Positions 9,005-17,743 of a stretch of 64,000 nt of DNA are shown piece after piece. This stretch comes from Candidatus Nitrosomarinus catalina. Its GTDB lineage: Archaea; Thermoproteota; Nitrososphaeria; Nitrososphaerales; Nitrosopumilaceae. The notes under the pieces are model-generated. The model did not search any database. It saw only the letters and a list, made by a program, of their open reading frames with translations, and was not told where the DNA came from. The position numbers and the translations under genes are program-made. Location: contig NZ_CP021324.1 of assembly GCF_002156965.1 (NCBI RefSeq), positions 632,681-696,680 on the forward strand, in the 5' to 3' direction. The first letter of the stretch is position 1, and each line of letters begins with the position of its first letter.

Positions 9005-9970
9005 CTAATTCTCCAAAAATGTTTTTTTCAATAATGAAAATGATTTTTTAGTATCCCCAATTGGGTTGAACTGAATTATTGGTAAATCTATTCCTGAATC
9101 TTTGAATTTTTGTAATTGTTTTTTGCTTTCATTTGGATTTCCTGCAATGCATAGTGAATTCAACATCTTATCTGTAACCAATTCATGATTTGATTTGAAT
9201 CCTGAATTTTTAAATTCTTCAAAAATATTTTTTGTTTCATTTTGAAATCCATTTTTAGATAAAAATTCTCTATAGATGTCACCTACTGAAACATAAAATG
9301 CAAGTGTTTTTTTTGCTCTTAAAATTGCATTTTCTGAATCTTCAGATACACATGTAATAATTTGACATGCAACATCAATTCTTTTTTTTGATTGCATTTT
9401 TGTAATTGTCTCTTTCAACTCTTCTAGCGGTCTCAAATAGAAAATTACTCCATCTGCAATTTCCCAAGTTAAATTAACCATTTTTTCATTAATTGCTGCA
9501 AGATATATTGGAATTGATTTTCTTTTTGGTTCGATTAATAATGTGAAATTATTTAATTGAAATATTTTACCTGAATAATTCATCTGTTTTTTTGATAATG
9601 CCAATCTAATGATTTCTACATATTCTTTCATTCTTTGAACTGGGTTAGAAAACTTGTATCCATGAAAATCTTCAACTATGGGCATACTACTTGTACCTAA
9701 TCCCAAAATTAATCGCCCTTTTGATAAAATATCTACTGTAGCGGCACCCATTGCAATTGTTGATGGACTTCTCGAATAGATGTTGATTATTGATGAGCCT
9801 ATTTTTTGACTCTCTGTGTTACTTGCCACTGCAGACATAGTTGAAAAATTTTCCATTCCCCAGGTTTCTGGAATCCATATTGAATCAATTTTTGAATTCG
9901 ATATGGATTTTGAACAGTGTAAAACTTCTTCAACTGATAGTAATGAGCCTAAACTGCACGCTATACGCAT
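9005..9970 (-). CDS. LLM-class (luciferase-like) probable F420-dependent oxidoreductase
   Basis: This TIM-barrel of the bacterial luciferase-like family, 321 residues, shows SIWIPETWGMENFSTMSAVA near the N-terminus and the RLILGLGTSSMP strand/loop. The archaeal members mostly use coenzyme F420. The substrate is unknown. It is the first gene of the operon, with only 2 nt to the thiolase start, so a hydride-transfer step on a related acyl or keto compound can be inferred. Confidence 0.85.
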   Translation of the reverse strand: MRIACSLGSLLSVEEVLHCSKSISNSKIDSIWIPETWGMENFSTMSAVASNTESQKIGSSIINIYSRSPSTIAMGAATVDILSKGRLILGLGTSSMPIVEDFHGYKFSNPVQRMKEYVEIIRLALSKKQMNYSGKIFQLNNFTLLIEPKRKSIPIYLAAINEKMVNLTWEIADGVIFYLRPLEELKETITKMQSKKRIDVACQIITCVSEDSENAILRAKKTLAFYVSVGDIYREFLSKNGFQNETKNIFEEFKNSGFKSNHELVTDKMLNSLCIAGNPNESKKQLQKFKDSGIDLPIIQFNPIGDTKKSFSLLKKTFLEN

Positions 9971-10070
9971 GAATTGAGTATGAATATTGGATATTCTAGT
10001 GTATCTGTTTTAGTAATAGGTTAATTTTGATTGAGGTGATTAATTATCTCGCCAATTATCTAATCATATT

Positions 10071-10214
10071 ATGGCTGAACAGATTTTTCAAGGATCTACT
10101 AAAAATGAGAAATTTTGGAAAAATGCAACAAAATATGCTTCTGCTAGTAATGACGAATTGTTTGTGGAGGAAGTTGCATACATGATGGTAACGCTGCACA
10201 GAACAGGTGCATAA
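10071..10214 (+). CDS. Small unknown protein, 47 aa
   Basis: A 47-residue ORF starting MAEQIFQGSTKNEKFW, with ATG start and TAA stop, fills the gap between two reverse-strand genes. Composition is ordinary (no low complexity) and codon use matches neighbours, which supports coding. No motif recognised. It is convergent with the nucleotidyltransferase gene, 9 nt apart. Confidence 0.5.
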   Translation: MAEQIFQGSTKNEKFWKNATKYASASNDELFVEEVAYMMVTLHRTGA

Positions 10215-10223
10215 TCTAGTATA

Positions 10224-10913
10224 TTATTTAATTATTTTTTCTACTCTTTCAGAACATTCTTCCATGTCTTTGAATGAGTCCACAGAAAACCATTCTACAT
10301 TTTTAAATTTTATTGTATTTAGTAATCCCTTTTTTGCATAATCTGGAAAAACTGTTTTCTCTATGTCTCCTTTAATTGGTAATTTTTTCAGAATGTCCTT
10401 TTGGAGATGGTAAATTCCTGCATTCATCCACATATCTGTGATTTCTTTTTTCTCTTTAAAATTAATAATTTTGTCTGATTCTGTTTCTAAAATACCATAT
10501 TTTGTTCTTAGTTCAATGGCAGCAATTGCATTTTTCTTACTTGCTAGTTTATCTAAGTCAATATTTGTAATGGTATCACCATTAATTACAAAAAAAGATT
10601 TTTCGTTAATTAATTTGCCTGCTTTTTTAATTGCACCGCCTGTACCTAGTGGAGTTTTTTCTATTGAAAATTTAATTTTTAATCCTAATTTTTTCATACT
10701 CAAATAACTTTCAATCATATCTGCCTTGTAACCTGTACAAATAATGACTTCATTAATACCAAATTTCTTCAAATATCTTATTTGCCATTCAATAATTGGA
10801 ATATTTTTTATTGGAACTAGTGGTTTTGGAACATAATCTGTAACTGGCTTTAGTCTTTTTCCTCTACCTCCTGCTAAAATAATTGCCTTCATTGTTAAAT
10901 TTTCTATAATCAA
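10224..10913 (-). CDS. Sugar-1-phosphate nucleotidyltransferase (mannose-1-P guanylyl / glucose-1-P thymidylyl type)
   Basis: The signature MKAIILAGGRGKRLKP with PKPLVPI defines the nucleotide- and metal-binding loop of the GT-A nucleotidyltransferases. IINGDT-like FVINGDTITNID gives the metal Asp. It activates a sugar-1-phosphate to an NDP-sugar for glycosylation or surface polysaccharide. Length (229) is that of the short archaeal form without a left-handed beta-helix domain. The real start is probably the Met at 10892 (MKAIILAGG), since the seven residues before it are not family-like. Confidence 0.88.
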   Translation of the reverse strand: MIIENLTMKAIILAGGRGKRLKPVTDYVPKPLVPIKNIPIIEWQIRYLKKFGINEVIICTGYKADMIESYLSMKKLGLKIKFSIEKTPLGTGGAIKKAGKLINEKSFFVINGDTITNIDLDKLASKKNAIAAIELRTKYGILETESDKIINFKEKKEITDMWMNAGIYHLQKDILKKLPIKGDIEKTVFPDYAKKGLLNTIKFKNVEWFSVDSFKDMEECSERVEKIIK

Positions 10914-10931
10914 CTATTCAAATTTATCTTA

Positions 10932-11171
10932 TTATTTCTTAATTTCATTTATTTCAGAATCATTAACAATTTCATCCATTTTCTTTGCAAATTCATTGTA
11001 AATTGTTTCTAATTCTTCTAGCGGTATCTCAATTCCTAAAAGTTTCAATGTTTTATTCCATGATTCAATGTATTTCTCATCATCCATACCTTTTCCGAGT
11101 GTTTCTGCAAGGGAATTTACTCCCTCAGTCTTACCTAGTGCATAAATTGCAATTTCTCTAGCAGTTAACAT
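10932..11171 (-). CDS. Small unknown helical protein, 79 aa
   Basis: No family recognised. The 79-residue protein is acidic and helical (MLTAREIAIYALGKTEGVNSLAETL at the start). Its ATG lies inside the last codons of the upstream zinc-binding microprotein gene (overlap 11158-11171), so the two are probably cotranscribed and coupled. The nucleotidyltransferase follows 18 nt downstream on the same strand. Confidence 0.65.
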   Translation of the reverse strand: MLTAREIAIYALGKTEGVNSLAETLGKGMDDEKYIESWNKTLKLLGIEIPLEELETIYNEFAKKMDEIVNDSEINEIKK

Positions 11172-11304
11172 CTTCGTCTTTACTATTCTCCGTAATGTAA
11201 TAGTGAAGTTCAGTATAGCATTCTACACAATAATCTTCATATTTTGTATGATCACAATCATAAACTTTTTTGACATCATTGCTACATTTTGCACAAATTG
11301 GCAT
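11158..11304 (-). CDS. Zinc-ribbon-like microprotein, 48 aa
   Basis: The reverse strand encodes 48 residues starting MPICAKCSNDVKKVYDCDH and continuing with YCVECY. Two CxxC knuckles (CAKC, CVEC) with an intervening CDH give four or more zinc ligands in treble-clef-like spacing. Its end overlaps the start of the 79-residue gene by 14 nt, a common arrangement here for coupled genes. Function unknown. Confidence 0.6.
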   Translation of the reverse strand: MPICAKCSNDVKKVYDCDHTKYEDYCVECYTELHYYITENSKDEDVNC

Positions 11305-11315
11305 TATGTATTCAC

Positions 11316-11690
11316 TTAGGATTTTACTATTTTAATTGCACCTAATGCAAGTTGGATAATTGCAGGTGCAAATAACATTATTGGACTTCTTTCTACTCCT
11401 TCTGGTGCAGGTGTTGCTATCATTGCAATACCTCCAATTAGAATTAGTATTCCTGAAATAATAATTAATCCTCCTAACCCCTTAGATTTTTCTCTAATAG
11501 CTATGAAGAATGCAATAATTGGTAAAACAATTGCTGGACCTCCTAGTCCCATGCCTCTTTGCATATCATCTAATGGCAAAAACCCTTCTTTATCGGCATT
11601 GCCCATTGATACTGCGACATCAGCACCATATAGCACTAACAATGCAATTGCAATTCCAGTAAGTGCCATTGCTGCTGCTTTTAATGCCAT
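11316..11690 (-). CDS. Four-helix membrane protein, 124 aa
   Basis: There are four hydrophobic stretches, roughly residues 1-25, 50-65, 72-92 and 105-124, with short polar links and little soluble domain. The first could instead act as a signal anchor. No transporter motif is visible and no family was recognised. It is separated by 33 nt from the purK stop on the same strand, so it may be cotranscribed with purK without a functional link. Confidence 0.7.
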   Translation of the reverse strand: MALKAAAMALTGIAIALLVLYGADVAVSMGNADKEGFLPLDDMQRGMGLGGPAIVLPIIAFFIAIREKSKGLGGLIIISGILILIGGIAMIATPAPEGVERSPIMLFAPAIIQLALGAIKIVKS

Positions 11691-11723
11691 ATTTGAATTG
11701 AAAAATTACAATATTTAAACCAA

Positions 11724-12866
11724 TTATATTGATTCTACCTCTACACTACCCTTGATTTTTTCTAGTTGTGTAAGTAATTCATCTATTGACTGTTTCTCAA
11801 ATCCAATGATGTTTAAATGACCCAGTTTTCTTAGAGGTTTAGAAATTTTCTTTTCATACATTTTTAGATAAATATTCTTTTCAGAAATTTCTATTTTTTT
11901 ATATTCTCCTTGAAAATCTAAATTCCCTAAAATGTTGTACATTATTGTGTTGTGAAGTAATTTTGTACTTCCTAAATCCAATCCTAAAATTGCACGTAAA
12001 TGCTGTTCAAATTGAGATGTTTCACTTGACTGCAATGTGTGATGACCAGAATTATGAACTCTTGGTGCTATTTCGTTAATTACTATTTCATCATCTTGAG
12101 TCACAAACATTTCTATTCCAAATACTCCGGCACCTTTCAAAACATCCATTGTATTACTGGCTATTTTTCCAGCTTTTTCTGAAACTTCATTTGATGTTCT
12201 AGATGGTGCAATTGTTTCTCGAAGAATATTTTTTTCATGTATATTCTCAACTAATGGATATGTCTTAATTTCTCCTTTAGTATTTCTTGATGCTATAACT
12301 GATACTTCCATTTTAAATGGGACAAATTTTTCTAACATGAGTTTTTGTCCTTTAAAATAATCATATGCTGTTTGAATCTCCTTTTCTGAGTCTATTTTGA
12401 AATTACCTTTTCCATCATATGCATCTCTTCTGGCTTTCAGTAATGCTGGATACCCAAATTTTTTCAATCCTTCTTTGACTTCTTCAATGTTATTAACTTT
12501 GATAAATTCTGGAACTGGAATATTATGATTTTGCAAAAATGTTTTTTGTAAAAATTTATCTTGAATAGTTTTTAGAGTTTCTGGAGATGGGTTGATCTCA
12601 GCCTTATTTTCAACGGATTTTAATACATCACTATCTCCTGATTCAATTTCATATGTAATGATATCCACTTGGTTTGCTAGGTTGATGATTGAGTCTTTGT
12701 CTTTAAAATCTGCCACTATTTGCTCTGCTCCAACTAGGGATGCCGAACAATTTTCATTTGGATCTAAAACTATTACTTTTGATATGTGCTCAGGCATTTT
12801 TTTTGCAGCTTCAGTAAGCATCATTCCTAATTGACCTCCTCCGATAATGCCCAAAATTTTTGCCAT
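11724..12866 (-). CDS. purK: N5-carboxyaminoimidazole ribonucleotide synthase (PurK)
   Basis: This ATP-grasp enzyme carboxylates AIR with ATP and bicarbonate in purine synthesis. The N-terminal ILGIIGGGQLGMMLTEAA is the PurK hallmark. The central PALLKARRDAYDGKGN is the ATP-binding loop, and VINEIAPRVHNSGHHT near residue 260 is the conserved metal and nucleotide site. The length of 380 is standard. PurE is not adjacent. A PurP gene at 47.5 kb is a later step of the same pathway. Confidence 0.95.
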   Translation of the reverse strand: MAKILGIIGGGQLGMMLTEAAKKMPEHISKVIVLDPNENCSASLVGAEQIVADFKDKDSIINLANQVDIITYEIESGDSDVLKSVENKAEINPSPETLKTIQDKFLQKTFLQNHNIPVPEFIKVNNIEEVKEGLKKFGYPALLKARRDAYDGKGNFKIDSEKEIQTAYDYFKGQKLMLEKFVPFKMEVSVIASRNTKGEIKTYPLVENIHEKNILRETIAPSRTSNEVSEKAGKIASNTMDVLKGAGVFGIEMFVTQDDEIVINEIAPRVHNSGHHTLQSSETSQFEQHLRAILGLDLGSTKLLHNTIMYNILGNLDFQGEYKKIEISEKNIYLKMYEKKISKPLRKLGHLNIIGFEKQSIDELLTQLEKIKGSVEVESI

Positions 12867-12908
12867 TAAATGAATTCATTAAAATGCACTAAAAATATCT
12901 AATGTAAT

Positions 12909-13004
12909 ATGTCTAAAATTATTAAAATTCTTTTAGGATCTGCATTGTTGGGAATTGTTTTTCTAGTTCAATTACTTGTTTTAGGTATAGAGTTAAATTT
13001 TTAG
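12909..13004 (+). CDS. Single-span membrane microprotein, 31 aa
   Basis: A 31-residue ORF starts [20 protein letters not shown] and is a single hydrophobic helix with a positively charged N-terminus, consistent with a tail- or signal-anchored microprotein. It starts 42 nt from the divergent purK start. Supported only by the ORF and the transmembrane pattern; tiny ORFs can occur by chance. Confidence 0.4.
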
Positions 13005-13091
13005 ATTTGTTTGTATTGAAATCAGCTTTTGTAATCTATCATTGTAATTTCTCTTTGCAATCATATCCCCAATTAAATATCAATTTCATAA

Positions 13092-13718
13092 ATGAGAATT
13101 ATGGCTGGACCACATGCACACGATGATGATAAAGCACATGAGGTAATACCAACAGACGCACCAACAGCAGAAATTGGCCTATATTTTGGAACACAAACTG
13201 GTAAAACAGAGCAAGTATGTGGAATTATAAAAAATGAATTAGGCGATGTTGTTTCAGAGGCTGTAGATGTTTCTGAAGGAGATTTAGAACATTTTCCAAA
13301 TCTTAAGGGAATAATCTGCGGTATCCCAACTTGGAACACCGGAGCTGAAGAATTAAGATCTGGAACAAATTGGGACAATATCTTAGAAAAAATAGGTGAA
13401 TTGGATCTCAAAGACAAACCTGTTGCAATCTTTGGTTTGGGTGATTCTGTTGGATATGGAGAAGATTTTGTTGATGCCATGGAAGAATTACATCGATTCT
13501 TTGAAAAATCAGGTGCCAAAATGGTGGGATATGTTCCCCTTGATGACTATGCCTTTGTATCTTCAAGATGTTTAATTCCCCATCTTAACGAAATTTCCAA
13601 ACCAGAAGATGGTGAAAAATTTTGTGGCCTTCCCGTAGATGAGGATAGTGAAAACGAAAAAACTGAAGACCGCGTTAAAAATTGGTGTGCTCAATTAAAA
13701 TCAGAAATGGGATTATAA
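13092..13718 (+). CDS. Flavodoxin
   Basis: The FMN phosphate loop is clear: GLYFGTQTGKTEQV at about residues 28-41. The 90s-loop region (CGIPTWNTGAEELRSGTNWDN) and the 140s loop (FGLGDSVGYGEDFVDAM) follow, as in long-chain flavodoxins. It is a soluble one-electron carrier that can replace ferredoxin. An extra His-rich N-terminus (about 20 residues) and a C-terminal tail lengthen it to 208. The true start is probably the ATG at 13101 (MAGPHAHD) rather than 13092. Confidence 0.92.
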   Translation: MRIMAGPHAHDDDKAHEVIPTDAPTAEIGLYFGTQTGKTEQVCGIIKNELGDVVSEAVDVSEGDLEHFPNLKGIICGIPTWNTGAEELRSGTNWDNILEKIGELDLKDKPVAIFGLGDSVGYGEDFVDAMEELHRFFEKSGAKMVGYVPLDDYAFVSSRCLIPHLNEISKPEDGEKFCGLPVDEDSENEKTEDRVKNWCAQLKSEMGL

Positions 13719-13794
13719 CATAAATTCTATTTTTAAAATACATTCTTTTTTTATTTTATTAATTTTTTAAATTCGTTTTTTATAAAAAATAATA

Positions 13795-13974
13795 TTATGT
13801 CCATTTTTTTAAATTACTTTCATACAGAGATTGTTTTGTTACTGGTTTGATTTTCATTTCTTCTTTATAATCAATTAAACATGTTAAACAGATTTGGTGA
13901 TTTTTAATACAACTATTACAATGAATTGCTTGTGTTTTGATATGTTCCTTACAAAAATCACATTGATTTTTCAT
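13795..13974 (-). CDS. Zinc-finger-like microprotein, 59 aa
   Basis: The reverse strand encodes 59 residues with three Cys pairs in order: CDFC near residue 5, CNSC near 19 and CLTC near 29, with His residues between them (HIK, IHC, NHQ). A C-terminal basic stretch follows. Such spacing fits a treble-clef or B-box-like zinc fold. ATG start, TAA stop. The structured intergenic region at 14.04-14.16 kb lies directly upstream and may be its leader. Confidence 0.6.
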   Translation of the reverse strand: MKNQCDFCKEHIKTQAIHCNSCIKNHQICLTCLIDYKEEMKIKPVTKQSLYESNLKKWT

Positions 13975-14042
13975 AACAGTATTAACAAAATTTCATTTAA
14001 AAAATACTAGAATATTATCACATCTTATTACAAAATTTTAAA

Positions 14043-14161
14043 GAATACTGAAATATTTGGAATGTGATGCCAATAGTAATAATTCCTTGGTCGGTTTATT
14101 AGATTACTATCAAGATTTCCGATATTTTCAGTATTCCTGACCTTAAATGTAGTCATTGGCA
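14043..14161. other. Intergenic region with nested and crossing inverted repeats (candidate structured RNA or leader)
   Basis: No ORF is seen between 13975 and 14260. Three perfect inverted repeats lie in 119 nt: an 11-bp pair GAATACTGAAA (14043-14053) with TTTCAGTATTC (14126-14136); an 8-bp pair ATAGTAAT (14073-14080) with ATTACTAT (14103-14110) inside it; and a 7-bp pair TGCCAAT (14068-14074) with ATTGGCA (14155-14161). The third crosses the first, so either a pseudoknot or alternative folds are possible. Strand unknown. A reverse-strand transcript would form the 5' leader of the zinc-finger microprotein. Confidence 0.4.
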
Positions 14162-14260
14162 GACCCAGCATATAAGATCTATTTTGATTAGGTAATCTGA
14201 GTATTATAGATACATAAAATTTTATGATTTTATTCTAAGATGTTGAATACAATAAACTTT

Positions 14261-14488
14261 TCAATATCTGAATGAATCTTGGGTTCCATCAGTTGGAGGG
14301 ATAGATTTTACCCATTTTTTATAATCTTCTTGTGATGTATTGCATTCATCATTTTTTGCTTCTCTTACAATGAAATCATTAGAATCTACAAAATTTTTAC
14401 ATTTTTCACATAACCATAATGTAATATTTTCTGGTTTTACTGATTTTGGTAATCTTCTTTCATTACATTGTTTACAAAATAATGGCAT
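14261..14488 (-). CDS. Zinc-ribbon protein, 75 aa
   Basis: MPLFCKQCNERR and LWLCEKCKNF give two CxxC knuckles spaced about 23 residues apart, a classic zinc ribbon. The C-terminal half is polar and unstructured-looking. It lies 13 nt downstream of threonine dehydratase on the same strand, so it is probably cotranscribed. A role in that pathway is not implied. Confidence 0.7.
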   Translation of the reverse strand: MPLFCKQCNERRLPKSVKPENITLWLCEKCKNFVDSNDFIVREAKNDECNTSQEDYKKWVKSIPPTDGTQDSFRY

Positions 14489-14501
14489 ATTTTCAATAAT
14501 C

Positions 14502-15710
14502 TTATGTCAATAATTTGAATTTAACATTTTTCTCTTCTAGAGATTTGATTAATGATTGTGCTTGTTCTTTTCCTTGTGTTTCTAAATTAAGCGTGACAGA
14601 TGCAGAACCTGCATTTACATCTGAACTTAATCTATCATGAACCACTTCCACAATATTTGCATTAGCTAAAGTGATAATATCTACAATTTCTTTAAATGCT
14701 CCTGGTCTGTCAGGCAACAAAACTGATAGTTTCAACAATCTGCTCATTGCTGCAAGTCCTTTATCTACAATCTGACCTAATAGATACATGTCTACATTAC
14801 CTCCTGCTAATACTGCTACTACTTTTTTTCCAGGTGAAGGTTTTTTTGATAGTAGATATGCAAGCCCTACTGCTCCTGCAGGTTCAACCACAAATTTCAT
14901 TCTTTCCATTAATAGGAACATAGCTTTTGTAATTTCATCATCATCTACTAATACAATTTCATCCATCAGTTCTTTGATTATGTTGAAAGTTATTTCTCCA
15001 GGCATTTTTACAGATATGCCATCTGCAATTGTTCTTTCTCCACCAGTCAATGTTCGTGTATTTTGTTTTACAGACTCATACATGGATGGAAATGATTTTG
15101 ACTGAACTCCTATGACTTTGATATTTGGATTTTTTTCTTTAATTGCAATTACAGTTCCTGCTGCCAGACCGCCACCACCTATTGGTAGATAAATTTCTTC
15201 AACATCTGGTAAGTCTTCTAATATTTCTAATCCAATTACTCCTTGTGCTGCTATTATTTGAGGGTCATCAAAAGCTTGTATTAATGCAGCACCAGTGCTT
15301 TCAGAAATTTCTTTTGCCTTAGAATATGATTCATCATAGTTTACTCCTTCTAAAATTACATTTGCTCCGTATCCTCTAGTTGCAGCAACTTTTGCAGGGG
15401 ATGCATTTTTTGGCATAACAATTGTACATGATATATTTTCTAATGAAGATGCTAACGCAACCCCTTGTGCGTGATTTCCTGCTGATGCAGCTACAACTCC
15501 GTGCTTTTTTTCATCATCTGATAATGATTTAATTTTATAATATGCTCCCCTGATCTTAAATGATCCTGTTTTTTGTCTAAATTCTTCTTTTAGGAAAATT
15601 TCTGAATTTGTTAAATCACTAAATGTTGGTGAATGAATTAAAGGTGTTTTTCTAATTACATTTCCTCGTAATGTATTTGCTTTTAGTATTTCATCGTATG
15701 TTGGATTCAT
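14502..15710 (-). CDS. ilvA: Threonine ammonia-lyase (threonine dehydratase)
   Basis: This PLP fold-type II enzyme makes 2-oxobutanoate and ammonia from threonine, the first step to isoleucine. Lys52 in KTGSFKIRGAYYK binds PLP, ASAGNHAQGVA is the substrate loop and LPIGGGGLAAG is the phosphate loop. A C-terminal ACT-like domain (about residues 328-402, LSVLLPDRPGAFKEIVDII) suggests amino acid feedback control. It is shorter than the two-ACT biosynthetic IlvA and like the archaeal and catabolic forms. Confidence 0.92.
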   Translation of the reverse strand: MNPTYDEILKANTLRGNVIRKTPLIHSPTFSDLTNSEIFLKEEFRQKTGSFKIRGAYYKIKSLSDDEKKHGVVAASAGNHAQGVALASSLENISCTIVMPKNASPAKVAATRGYGANVILEGVNYDESYSKAKEISESTGAALIQAFDDPQIIAAQGVIGLEILEDLPDVEEIYLPIGGGGLAAGTVIAIKEKNPNIKVIGVQSKSFPSMYESVKQNTRTLTGGERTIADGISVKMPGEITFNIIKELMDEIVLVDDDEITKAMFLLMERMKFVVEPAGAVGLAYLLSKKPSPGKKVVAVLAGGNVDMYLLGQIVDKGLAAMSRLLKLSVLLPDRPGAFKEIVDIITLANANIVEVVHDRLSSDVNAGSASVTLNLETQGKEQAQSLIKSLEEKNVKFKLLT

Positions 15711-15849
15711 TGGAGATGTTGCTCACTTTTAGAGGTATTTGAGTTAATCGTTATGGGTAATTTTCAGCTTATTTTTTGTGCGTAAATATAATAAATTTTT
15801 ATCATAATTGTGCCTAGGATATTTTGAAAGTATTTTTAAAGTTATTTTT

Positions 15850-16692
15850 TTATTTTAAATTAATTTGTTCTTGAAGTACTTCTAATTTTTTTATAATATT
15901 CTCTTTTACATTATTAGACATTTTTCTTGGATCAAACAGACCTTCGCGATTGTTATTTTTGATAAATTCTATGTCTAATGTGCACAAACATCCTTCTTCA
16001 CCTGCTACTAATCTAGTATCATCAATCAATACTGAACTTGTCTGATATGTTTCAATTAATAATGAATCTAATTCCTTTATCAGTTTGTTTTTCTTTTCAG
16101 TTAATTTTTTAAATTCTTCACTGGATTCTTTTTCAATTTCTGCATACACTTTTTTACTAAATTCTTCATCTTCATAAAATATTTCAAATAATTTTTGATG
16201 ATCAAAATCTTTGTATCCCATTTCTTTTAACTTGTCTAAGACAAATTGATCACTGTTATTTGATAAATCTGATTCTTGTTTTTTTGTATTGTCTAAAATT
16301 TCAGCTAATTCTTTTTGTGAATCAATAACTCTTTGAACTGGCTTGTAAAATAATAATACATGGAATTGTATTGATAAATGACCTGATATCAAATAGTTCC
16401 CTTCAGTAATTTCAAATTTAGTAAATATTCTTCTTAGATCCTCATTATTTGTCGTTGATACATTTTGTAAAGACCATCCATCTAATTTTTGAATTATGCC
16501 TTCTAGGTAATTGGATACTTCTTTAGGATCAAATGTCTTTTGTTCTGTAATTGTAGAATCCCCCATCATTACTTTGACATTAGCAATCTTGGTTTTTTCT
16601 ATCATTTTTGCTAAAAAATCTTGTTGAATATCATCATTTTTTTTATTCAATAATTGAATAAATTCATCTGGTGATCTAGAACCTAGTCGCAC
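15850..16692 (-). CDS. Unknown soluble protein with central coiled coil, 280 aa
   Basis: No family recognised. The chain has an N-terminal mixed region, a middle part suggestive of a folded beta domain (residues ~75-125), then a long charged helical stretch (about 130-205, DNTKKQESDLSNN to KKNKLIKELDSLL). A C-terminal segment with a single Cys pair (GCLCTLD) ends it. There is no signal peptide or membrane segment. It stands alone between ilvA and a divergent zinc-ribbon microprotein. Confidence 0.65.
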   Translation of the reverse strand: MRLGSRSPDEFIQLLNKKNDDIQQDFLAKMIEKTKIANVKVMMGDSTITEQKTFDPKEVSNYLEGIIQKLDGWSLQNVSTTNNEDLRRIFTKFEITEGNYLISGHLSIQFHVLLFYKPVQRVIDSQKELAEILDNTKKQESDLSNNSDQFVLDKLKEMGYKDFDHQKLFEIFYEDEEFSKKVYAEIEKESSEEFKKLTEKKNKLIKELDSLLIETYQTSSVLIDDTRLVAGEEGCLCTLDIEFIKNNNREGLFDPRKMSNNVKENIIKKLEVLQEQINLK

Positions 16693-16810
16693 ATTTTTGC
16701 TAAAAAATAACTCTCCTTAAACCTTCATTTTCATTTTTGAAAAAATATCTGATTTTGATATCTCAATAATACTCAACAATATCTAAATACATTAAACACC
16801 CTTCTTAGGC

Positions 16811-16933
16811 ATGGTGGAATCTAAAATTTTGTGCTACAATTGCAATTCTGAGATTATTGAATATTATAATGAGCAATATAAGGGCAATAGAGGTAAATGT
16901 GACAACTGTAAAATTGATTTTCCGTTGGATTAA
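16811..16933 (+). CDS. Zinc-ribbon microprotein, 40 aa
   Basis: The 40-residue ORF has CYNC near residue 8 and CDNC near residue 30, a minimal zinc ribbon. ATG start at 16811, TAA stop, then 10 nt to the nucleotide cyclase gene. The two are therefore probably one transcript. It might be an independent housekeeping microprotein; no function can be assigned. Confidence 0.6.
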   Translation: MVESKILCYNCNSEIIEYYNEQYKGNRGKCDNCKIDFPLD

Positions 16934-16943
16934 TTGAATAAAA

Positions 16944-17723
16944 ATGAGTGAAAATATTAATGAAAAAAATGACAATCGAGTAGTAGATATGCTTCTAAGC
17001 CGAAATGTGGAGGCAGCTGTAGATTCTGAAAGTATGATTCTGGAAACTCAAAAACGTGTTTGGGGAGCTTTGAAAAAAGGGTATGAGTATTCAGGAGTAC
17101 ATGATGAATCTGAAGATTTTCTTAGAAAAAATGTATTTTCAAAACTAGATATGATGGTGTTGTACGTGGATTTAGTTGGTTCAACAAAGATGGCTTTAGA
17201 GATGCCTTCAGATAAAATTGCCACTATAATTAGCTCTTTTGCACAAGAAATGGCAGCTGTAATTCGTCAACATCATGGATATGTTTTAAAATTTGTAGGT
17301 GATGCAGTTATTGGGTATTTTGTTGCAGAATCAAATTCATTACTTACTGCAGACAATGCAGTTAATTGTGCAAAATCCATGAATACTGTTATTCAAAAGG
17401 GAATAAACCCAATACTTGATCAATATGATTATCCAGATTTAATGGTAAAAATTGGTGTTGATTTTGGTCAAAATATTGTAGTTAGATATGGTGCTGATGA
17501 ACAACATTCTCATGTTGATTTAATGGGACCTGCTATGAACATAGCTGCAAAAATTCAATCTATGGCAAAACCCAATCAAATTTTAATCGGTTCTGATGTT
17601 TGTAAAAGATTACATCCAAATTCTCAAAAAGATTTCCAACAAATGATTTGGAAAAATGACGAATGGAATTATCGTTCAAGACATACAGGAGAAATCTATG
17701 AAGTTTTTGAATTCAAGGGATGA
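16944..17723 (+). CDS. Class III adenylate/guanylate cyclase catalytic domain protein
   Basis: A single catalytic domain (about residues 70-205) is visible. Asp76 in LYVDLVGS and Asp120 in KFVGDAVIGYF are the two metal ligands. Lys116 and Asp192 match the ATP-selecting Lys/Asp pair, so cAMP is the likely product. The transition-state Asn is present (Asn199 in MNIAAKI), but the usual Arg four residues later is Lys203. The 65-residue N-terminus has no clear sensor domain and no membrane segment. Activity with the Lys replacement is unproven. Confidence 0.85.
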   Translation: MSENINEKNDNRVVDMLLSRNVEAAVDSESMILETQKRVWGALKKGYEYSGVHDESEDFLRKNVFSKLDMMVLYVDLVGSTKMALEMPSDKIATIISSFAQEMAAVIRQHHGYVLKFVGDAVIGYFVAESNSLLTADNAVNCAKSMNTVIQKGINPILDQYDYPDLMVKIGVDFGQNIVVRYGADEQHSHVDLMGPAMNIAAKIQSMAKPNQILIGSDVCKRLHPNSQKDFQQMIWKNDEWNYRSRHTGEIYEVFEFKG

Positions 17724-17743
17724 TTAATTCTTAAAATACTAAA

